Source: Oscillospiraceae bacterium
GTDB lineage: Bacteria > Bacillota > Clostridia > Oscillospirales > Oscillospiraceae
DNA length: 5,366 bases
Reading direction: 5' to 3'
Assembly: GCA_017936205.1 (NCBI GenBank)
Contig: JAGBGB010000068.1
Location: 1 to 5,366 of the forward strand
The notes under the pieces were generated by a model. The model was not told the DNA's origin. It worked only from the letters and a program-made list of their open reading frames with translations, and searched no databases. The position numbers were made by a program, and so were the translations under genes. Below are positions 1 to 3,666 of this stretch, in pieces (position 1 is the stretch's first letter; each line of letters begins with the position of its first letter).

Positions 1-68
1 GCCCGTGGCACTACGATTTTGAACCATACTCAAAAAGAACGATGCTCTTTGCCATTCGGTAGTTTCTC

Positions 69-90
69 GGGCGAAGACACAGCTTCGCCC
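69..90. repeat. GC-rich hairpin, possible intergenic palindromic repeat
   Basis: GGGCGAAG at 69-76 pairs perfectly with CTTCGCCC at 83-90 around a 6-base loop. No T-run follows on either strand, so it is a poor intrinsic terminator. GTAGGGGCG-type palindromes (read on the minus strand) are, from memory, common intergenic repeats in gut Clostridia; that assignment is inference. It would lie inside a transcript made from the leftward promoter at 182-211. Confidence 0.45.
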
Positions 91-181
91 CTACGCACGG
101 TGCAGTCTTTTGCTTGCGAGCAATACCATATTGGGTAGTAAACTTACGAAAGGTGATAGCCTAATACAGCTTTACTCATGA

Positions 182-211
182 ATCATATCACTGATGGACA
201 TTCGCTGTCAA
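182..211 (-). promoter_or_regulatory. Leftward sigma-A-like promoter
   Basis: On the minus strand TTGACA (211-206, perfect -35) is followed after 18 bases by TATGAT (187-182, five of six matches to the -10 consensus). Transcription would start near 175 and run off the left edge, so its product is not visible here. The AAGATG/CATCTT hairpin at 216-234 lies just upstream and on the minus strand is followed by TCTCTT, so it could end a leftward transcript arriving from the right. The spacer is one base longer than ideal. Confidence 0.5.
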
Positions 212-283
212 GAGAAAGATGTCTTGAGCATCTTCTTATTTCCTCACATGGCATAAGCAGGACAAACCCCTGCAGCACCGGTA

Positions 284-341
284 GAAAGGAGGCTCTCTAA
301 AACCCAAATGCACCGAGGGTCTTAGAGAGCCTTGTCCTTTC
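284..341. terminator. Long hairpin, possible bidirectional terminator or RNA structure
   Basis: GGCTCTCTAA (291-300) pairs perfectly with TTAGAGAGCC (322-331). ACCC (302-305) and GGGT (317-320) continue the stem, and the single opposition at 301/321 becomes a G-U pair when read on the minus strand, giving 15 continuous pairs. Outside it GAAAGGA (284-290) pairs with TCCTTTC (335-341) across a 3-base bulge. T-rich but interrupted tracts follow on both strands. It could end the leftward transcript of the small protein gene at 476-667. It could equally be one domain of a structured RNA. Confidence 0.45.
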
Positions 342-352
342 TGTGCGCTGAA

Positions 353-432
353 AATGTAATACGTTCGTAGCTCCCAAAAGAAGGTAGTTCCTTGCCCCGA
401 GTACAACTGCCTTCAGTAAAATCGATTACATT
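353..432. other. Nested stem structure, candidate structured RNA domain
   Basis: An outer stem joins AATGTAAT (353-360) with ATTACATT (425-432), and a CG/CG pair (362-363 with 423-424) extends it across one bulged base. Inside it GAAGGTAGTT (380-389) pairs with AACTGCCTTC (405-414) around a 15-base loop. The one non-Watson-Crick pair is U-G on the plus strand but A-C on the minus strand, which favours plus-strand RNA. I found no clear rightward promoter feeding it. It may simply be a palindromic repeat; covariation evidence would decide. Confidence 0.3.
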
Positions 433-475
433 CGGTAGCGGCTGTCATGCCATAGCTTATGGCGGAGGATCCGTC

Positions 476-667
476 TCAGCTTGCAATGATCACGGATCCG
501 ATCTCAAGGAGCAGTGTTCCAAAATCCTTTAGGAATCCAACCAATAAGCCCGGGATTGTGGAGAAAAAGCGAAGCAGAGCAGCATTGCAGGTTGCCAGAT
601 CCGAATCTGTTCCGGTGAGGGCGACGATCAAAACCATCACAACGAGAACTCCCATGATCTTCTTCAT
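476..667 (-). CDS. Small hydrophobic protein, unknown function (63 aa)
   Basis: I do not recognise this protein. It starts with MKK and a hydrophobic stretch (about residues 4-18), then a short polar section containing Asp21, Asp23 and Cys27, then a second hydrophobic or amphipathic part (about 30-63) with few charges (Arg33, Lys47, Asp48, Glu55). This suits a membrane peptide or a short exported peptide. The start at 667 is supported by GAGGAGG at 684-678, ten bases upstream, and by a good extended -10 promoter at 757-730, which together make a real gene more likely than a random ORF. It is transcribed away from the XRE gene, and the hairpin at 284-341 could be its terminator. Small phage-type, toxin-like or bacteriocin-like peptides look similar, but nothing here picks one. 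Confidence 0.55.
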   Translation of the reverse strand: MKKIMGVLVVMVLIVALTGTDSDLATCNAALLRFFSTIPGLLVGFLKDFGTLLLEIGSVIIAS

Positions 668-729
668 AAGACATTGACCTCCTCAAAGATTTCGTGTTGG
701 TTGAGAGCCTTTGTGGATCTCTTGTCCTA

Positions 730-757
730 AGTATAACACGTTTTTTTGAAAAGTCAA
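730..757 (-). promoter_or_regulatory. Leftward extended -10 promoter for the small protein gene
   Basis: On the minus strand TTGACT (757-752) is followed after 16 bases by TATACT (735-730), preceded by TG at the extended -10 position. The start site would be near 723, leaving a leader of about 55 bases that carries GAGGAGG before the ATG at 667. Both hexamers are five-of-six matches to sigma-A consensus. Confidence 0.6.
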
Positions 758-977
758 GTACATTTTGTAAAATATTTCTATAGATATACTCTGCTTAATA
801 CATAAAGTTAGTATATATGACTCTGTGTAAAATCTAAAAACAACCTATCGTGCATTTATACATCAGTGATTTGGTAACTAAATTATACAAAAATTCTATT
901 TTAAGTACAATGATGACATTTAATAATGCAAGTTTATTAATAGATTAGACATTTTATCACATTATAATCTTTGCGTA
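758..977. other. AT-rich divergent intergenic region
   Basis: About 220 bases that are clearly richer in A and T than the genes around them, lying between two divergent promoters (730-757 leftward, 978-1006 rightward). I see no ORF with a ribosome binding site. Short palindromes are present (ATTTT-GT-AAAAT near 762-773 and TCTATAGA at 777-784), but these are expected in AT-rich DNA. It could serve as UP-element or regulator-binding sequence for either promoter; no specific operator can be assigned. Confidence 0.5.
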
Positions 978-1006
978 TTGACAGTTTGGGATGTTCCTGC
1001 TATAAT
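978..1006 (+). promoter_or_regulatory. Perfect consensus sigma-A promoter of the XRE gene
   Basis: TTGACA (978-983) and TATAAT (1001-1006) both match consensus exactly and are separated by 17 bases, the ideal spacing. The start site would be near 1012-1014, giving an untranslated leader of nearly 80 bases before the ATG at 1091. So strong a core promoter usually implies constitutive high expression or control by a repressor. The gene product itself, being XRE-like, could act as that repressor; this is inference. Confidence 0.8.
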
Positions 1007-1037
1007 ACATCCCGTCGGCAATTACACAATATGGTAG

Positions 1038-1051
1038 CAAGCAACTGCTTG
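1038..1051. promoter_or_regulatory. Inverted repeat in XRE leader, possible operator
   Basis: CAAGCA (1038-1043) and TGCTTG (1046-1051) form a perfect 6+6 inverted repeat with a 2-base centre, about 25 bases downstream of the predicted start site. The loop is too short for a stable RNA hairpin of full length, so a dimeric-protein binding site is the more natural reading. XRE-family proteins often bind such palindromes at their own promoters. There is no second copy near the cooC promoter that I could find, so the assignment is weak. Confidence 0.25.
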
Positions 1052-1090
1052 AATTTCTTTTTGCAACATCATGCCACAGGGAGGATACAA

Positions 1091-1537
1091 ATGAAAGATA
1101 AAATCGATAAGGTAGACCCTAAGAAGGAAAAGGATAAGGATATAGATAAAGGTCTGCAGGAACATGATGTGGAAAGACCGGATAAGGACAAGGATAGAAA
1201 ATGTGCCCCCACAGAAGAATCCGTCAGAGAAGATCTGATGCGTAGATTTGCAGGCCAGCTTCCTGTTCTGCGAGTCACTCTTGGCTTGTCTCAGGCAGAA
1301 ACTGCCCAGACAGTAGGTATTTCAAGGCAGACATATCTTGCGGTAGAGAAAAAATCCCGCCCGTTAACATGGAGCACCTTCTTGGCTCTGTTCGCTTTTT
1401 TCTATGCAAATGGGGACTCTCGCCTTCAGATGGAGCGTGACCACTCCTTCCTTCACGAGGTCCTGTCCGTATTGGATGTGAAGGGGCATCGGAATCATCC
1501 CAAGAAGGATAAGCCCAAGGAAGATCCCGAGCACTAA
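1091..1537 (+). CDS. XRE-type helix-turn-helix protein with charged tails (148 aa)
   Basis: Predicted DNA-binding transcription regulator. The core (about residues 50-106) fits the XRE/Cro-CI fold: LRVTLGLSQAETAQTVGISRQTYLAVEKKSR contains the LSQ-A-A-x-x-x-GISRQT-x-x-x-x-E pattern, with the recognition helix around 78-88, followed by a WSTFLALFAFF helix. The first 38 residues are extremely charged (11 Lys, 10 Asp), and the C-terminus (132-148) is another Lys/Asp/Glu/Pro/His-rich tail; both are probably disordered. The ATG at 1091 is chosen because AGGGAGG lies at 1078-1084 with 6-base spacing and because the in-frame TTG at 971 lies upstream of the transcription start. It sits upstream of, and in the same direction as, the cooC-acs operon, so local control is possible. 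A housekeeping or prophage-type regulator is the alternative. Confidence 0.75.
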   Translation: MKDKIDKVDPKKEKDKDIDKGLQEHDVERPDKDKDRKCAPTEESVREDLMRRFAGQLPVLRVTLGLSQAETAQTVGISRQTYLAVEKKSRPLTWSTFLALFAFFYANGDSRLQMERDHSFLHEVLSVLDVKGHRNHPKKDKPKEDPEH

Positions 1538-1581
1538 TACCATACCCTAAGGGGGGATCGATACACCCTCTGTAGAGCGGT

Positions 1582-1673
1582 TCCAAATCGAAAAAATTGA
1601 CCGATCTTGCACGAAAACTGTGTAAGATCGGTCAATGGCTTATTATGACGGCGGGCTCATACACCGATTTGGA
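1582..1673. repeat. Outer inverted repeat enclosing the 1597-1635 hairpin
   Basis: TCCAAATCG (1582-1590) is the exact reverse complement of CGATTTGGA (1665-1673). The two arms flank the hairpin at 1597-1635, making a nested palindromic unit of about 92 bases. The arrangement could be a small non-autonomous repeat (MITE-like) or an RNA fold. No target-site duplication was evident at its ends. It lies between the XRE gene stop and the cooC promoter. Confidence 0.4.
1597..1635 (-). terminator. Textbook intrinsic terminator, reading leftward
   Basis: TTGACCGATCTTGCAC (1597-1612) pairs with GTGTAAGATCGGTCAA (1620-1635): a 16-pair stem with one G-U pair on the plus strand and a 7-base loop. On the minus strand the stem is followed at once by TTTTTT (complement of 1596-1591), as in strong intrinsic terminators. 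On the plus strand only TGGCTTATT follows, so it would stop the XRE transcript less well, though it may do so in part. No established leftward gene lies to its right, which makes its orientation puzzling. Confidence 0.6.
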
Positions 1674-1721
1674 TGGGTTCACAATGATTATTTTACACCG
1701 AGATCCTTGCGGAATAAACAT
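1632..1721 (-). CDS. Possible 29-residue peptide, doubtful
   Basis: A minus-strand ORF starts MFIPQGSR and ends PAVIISH, with its stop codon inside the first bases of the leftward terminator at 1597-1635. AAAAGGA lies at 1734-1728, six bases before the ATG, a good ribosome binding site. I see no convincing promoter for it: TATACA at 1740-1735 is too close to the start codon. It has no recognisable family. The only reasons to list it are the ribosome binding site and the otherwise ownerless terminator. It could equally be chance or a remnant. Confidence 0.2.
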   Translation of the reverse strand: MFIPQGSRCKIIIVNPSKSVYEPAVIISH

Positions 1722-1791
1722 GGCGTATCCTTTTGTATAAGAAAAACTCTGAAAAAAACCAGGGCTTTTGCAGAAAATAAAAAGATACGAC

Positions 1792-1820
1792 TTGAATTTT
1801 TATTGCATTTGTGTTACCAT
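1792..1820 (+). promoter_or_regulatory. Probable promoter of the cooC-acs operon
   Basis: TTGAAT (1792-1797) is followed after 17 bases by TACCAT (1815-1820), with TG at 1812-1813 giving an extended -10. The start site would be near 1827, about 45 bases before the cooC ATG. It lies inside the in-frame upward extension of cooC (1635-1871), which argues that this extension is not translated. The -10 matches only four of six bases, so it may depend on an activator or be moderate in strength. Confidence 0.5.
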
Positions 1821-1871
1821 GATGATGAACCCTTATGGGTAGTAAGCAAAACCAATAGCAAGGAGAACCCT

Positions 1872-2639
1872 ATGACACATACCATCGCAGTTGCCGGTAA
1901 GGGCGGCGTAGGAAAAACCACCGTCTGCGGCATGATGATCGACTATCTGATCAAGGAAAGAAAGACCCCTCTTTTAGTGGTAGATGCCGATGCCAACTCC
2001 AACCTCAATGAGGTTCTGGGTGTGGAGGTCGATACCACTCTGGGAACCGTTCGTGAGGAAATGGCACAGGCTGAGCTTCGGGGAGATGTGATCCCCAAGG
2101 GCATGACCAAGGCTGACTATGCAGAGTACCGCTTCAATACCGCTCTGGTAGAGGAGGATGACTTTGATATGCTGGTCATGGGCAGGACCCAGGGAAAGGG
2201 CTGCTACTGCTTCGTTAACGGCATTCTCAAAACTCAGGTGGACAAGTATGTGGGAAACTACAAATATACCGTTATCGACAATGAAGCCGGTATGGAGCAT
2301 ATTGCCCGTGGCACCCTGCCTAAGGTAGATACGCTGCTTCTGGTGTCCGATTGCTCCCGTCGCGGCATTCAGGCTGTAGCCAGAATTGCCCAGATGGTAG
2401 AGGAGCTGAAGCTGAATCCCAGCCAAATGGGCCTCATCGTCAATCGAGCTCCCGGCGGCATCCTCAACGAGGGTGTCCGTGAGGAGATCGAGAAGCACGG
2501 ACTGAAGCTCCTTGGCGTTCTTCCTCAGGATGAGGCTGTGTACGAGGCGGACTGTATGGGCAAGCCCAGTAGTAAGATCCCTGATTCCAGCCCCATGAAG
2601 CAGGCTCTCAGTCAGCTTCTCAAATCTGCAGGGATCTAA
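1872..2639 (+). CDS. cooC: CO dehydrogenase/acetyl-CoA synthase nickel maturation ATPase CooC
   Basis: MinD/SIMIBI-class cytoplasmic ATPase that helps insert nickel into the CO dehydrogenase or acetyl-CoA synthase clusters. The 255-residue length is normal for CooC/AcsF. A deviant Walker A loop, GKGGVGKTT, is at residues 9-17; a VVDADANSNL segment at 36-45 follows. The metal-binding CxC motif of CooC dimers is present as Cys111-Tyr-Cys113. The later VIDNEAGMEHIARG stretch (135-147) and IVNRAPGG (189-196) also fit the family. The ATG at 1872 is preceded by AAGGAG at 1860-1865 and begins right at the MTHTIAVAGKGG N-terminus. The frame stays open back to 1635, but that extension has no family character and covers the likely promoter. 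It is the first gene of the operon, 65 bases ahead of acsD. Clostridial acetogens carry more than one paralogue, so the exact client (CODH or ACS, as for AcsF) cannot be settled. Confidence 0.93.
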   Translation: MTHTIAVAGKGGVGKTTVCGMMIDYLIKERKTPLLVVDADANSNLNEVLGVEVDTTLGTVREEMAQAELRGDVIPKGMTKADYAEYRFNTALVEEDDFDMLVMGRTQGKGCYCFVNGILKTQVDKYVGNYKYTVIDNEAGMEHIARGTLPKVDTLLLVSDCSRRGIQAVARIAQMVEELKLNPSQMGLIVNRAPGGILNEGVREEIEKHGLKLLGVLPQDEAVYEADCMGKPSSKIPDSSPMKQALSQLLKSAGI

Positions 2640-2704
2640 TCCCTGCCACTGATTCTGTAATCCCAAGTTAGCAAACTTTTATATTATTTTCAGGAGGTAT
2701 ATCC
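2640..2704 (+). promoter_or_regulatory. cooC-acsD spacer with weak hairpin and strong RBS
   Basis: The spacer holds a small AT-rich hairpin (AAGTT 2665-2669, AACTT 2674-2678) followed by TTATATTATTTT, which resembles a very weak terminator, and then AGGAGG at 2692-2697, seven bases before the acsD ATG. With the sharp change to highly biased codons in acsD, it may mark a point where expression of the acs genes is set apart from cooC, by processing, partial termination or an extra promoter. I could not identify a convincing -35/-10 pair. Confidence 0.3.
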
Positions 2705-3649
2705 ATGGCTTTTGAACCCAAGACCCAGGCATTTAACGCTTCTATCGCCAAGGTTACCATCGGTACCGGCGAGAAGGCCGTTACCTTCGGCGGCGTAAAT
2801 GTCCTGCCCTTCTACTCCTTCGATGCTCCCATCGAGAACGCACCCAAGATCGGTGTCGAGATCCCCGATGCAGGCATCGCTGCCTTCACCCAGCCCGAGC
2901 TGCTGAAGTTCTACGAAGGCTGCACCACCCCTGCCGAGATGGCAAAGCGTGCCGAGACCATGCCCGGTGCTTCTTTCATCTGTCTGCGTATGGAGAGTGC
3001 AGATCCCAACGGCGAGAACAAGGCCACTGCAGAGTGTGTTGAGATCGCCAAGTCCGTTGCCGATGCTACCGACATGCCCCTGGTCATCATGGGCTGCAAG
3101 AACATCGAGAAGGACGCAGAGCTGTTCAATAAGATTTCCGAGGCTCTCCAGGGTAAGAACATTCTGGTTCTCTCCGCCCGTGAGGAGAACTACAAGACCG
3201 TCGCTGCTTCCGCTGTTCTGGCTTATGGTCAGAAGGTAGGCGCAGAGTCCTCTGTTGACATCAACTTGGCAAAGCAGCTGAACGTTCTCGTTGAGGGCGT
3301 AGGCGTTGCTCCCACTTCTATCGTTATGAATGCCGGCGCTGCTGCTGCAGGCTACGGCTACGAGTATGTGGCTTCCACTCTGGACCGCATCCGTGCTGCT
3401 GCTCTGGCTCAGTCCGACGACCAGCTGAAGATGCCCATCATTACCCCTATTTCCACTGAGACCTGGGGCGTGAAGGAATCCGTTATGCCCGAAGCTGATA
3501 TGCCCGAGTGGGGCGACGCTGAGGAGCGTGGTATCAACATGGAGATCACCACTGCTGCTGCTTGTCTGGCAAGCGGCTCCGACGCTGTGATCATGCGCCA
3601 TCCTGCAGCAGTTAAGACAATTGCTGACATGATCGCTGCACTGGTCTAA
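2705..3649 (+). CDS. acsD: Corrinoid iron-sulfur protein small subunit (CODH/ACS delta)
   Basis: AcsD pairs with AcsC to form the corrinoid iron-sulfur protein, which carries the methyl group on cobalamin from methyltetrahydrofolate to acetyl-CoA synthase. The 314-residue length fits the family. Typical segments are the start (MAFEPKTQAFNASIAKVTIG), an N-terminal beta region with GGVNVLPFYSFDAP (29-42), the VIMGCKNIEKDAEL stretch (127-140) of the TIM barrel, NAGAAAAGYGYEY (209-221), ITPISTETWGVKES (246-259) and SGSDAVIMRHP (290-300). No iron-sulfur motif is expected or seen in this subunit. The ATG at 2705 has AGGAGG seven bases upstream. Codon use is strongly biased (CGT for Arg, GCT, CTG, AAC, TTC), more so than in cooC, which suggests high expression. 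The next gene starts 17 bases after the stop, so the two are surely co-transcribed. Confidence 0.96.
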   Translation: MAFEPKTQAFNASIAKVTIGTGEKAVTFGGVNVLPFYSFDAPIENAPKIGVEIPDAGIAAFTQPELLKFYEGCTTPAEMAKRAETMPGASFICLRMESADPNGENKATAECVEIAKSVADATDMPLVIMGCKNIEKDAELFNKISEALQGKNILVLSAREENYKTVAASAVLAYGQKVGAESSVDINLAKQLNVLVEGVGVAPTSIVMNAGAAAAGYGYEYVASTLDRIRAAALAQSDDQLKMPIITPISTETWGVKESVMPEADMPEWGDAEERGINMEITTAAACLASGSDAVIMRHPAAVKTIADMIAALV

Positions 3650-3666
3650 TAAGGAGGTACTTACAC

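Larger units (their letters stand above)
1..475. other. Gene-poor intergenic region rich in inverted repeats
   Basis: I find no convincing coding region here. The frame open at base 1 ends at a TAG at 142-144 and encodes nothing I recognise; other frames hold only very short ORFs without ribosome binding sites. What stands out is a run of inverted repeats: 69-90, 110-123 (TTGCT/AGCAA with a TGCG loop), 121-133, 152-192, 216-234 (AAGATG/CATCTT), 257-273 (GCAGG/CCTGC), 284-341, 353-432 and 449-463 (GCCATA/TATGGC). Such density suggests a structured non-coding RNA or genome-specific intergenic repeats rather than relaxed filler. I could not match it to a known RNA family by eye. The 10-mer CATTCGGTAG occurs at 53-62 and again at 429-438, which may be chance. 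Confidence 0.6.

Noticed and set aside
1..31. Minus-strand GGTTCAAAATC resembling a tRNA T-arm
   Set aside because: The flanking bases do not form the five-pair T stem or an acceptor stem with the visible sequence, so no tRNA can be supported.
1..475. Cobalamin riboswitch or T-box, expected near corrinoid or amino-acid genes
   Set aside because: I looked for the B12-box-like conserved segment and the T-box AGGGTGG core here and upstream of cooC and found neither.
459..677. 72-codon plus-strand open frame opposite the small hydrophobic protein
   Set aside because: No ribosome binding site or promoter; the antisense 63-codon ORF has both, and its hydrophobic pattern looks like a real small protein.
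971..1090. Upstream TTG start for the XRE protein, adding 40 residues
   Set aside because: The TTG lies upstream of the perfect promoter and its predicted start site, so it could not be in the transcript; ATG 1091 has AGGGAGG at ideal spacing.
1635..1871. 79-codon upstream extension of cooC
   Set aside because: The extension has no CooC character, starts inside the terminator-like hairpin and covers the probable promoter at 1792-1820; the ATG at 1872 has a good ribosome binding site and begins exactly at the family N-terminus.
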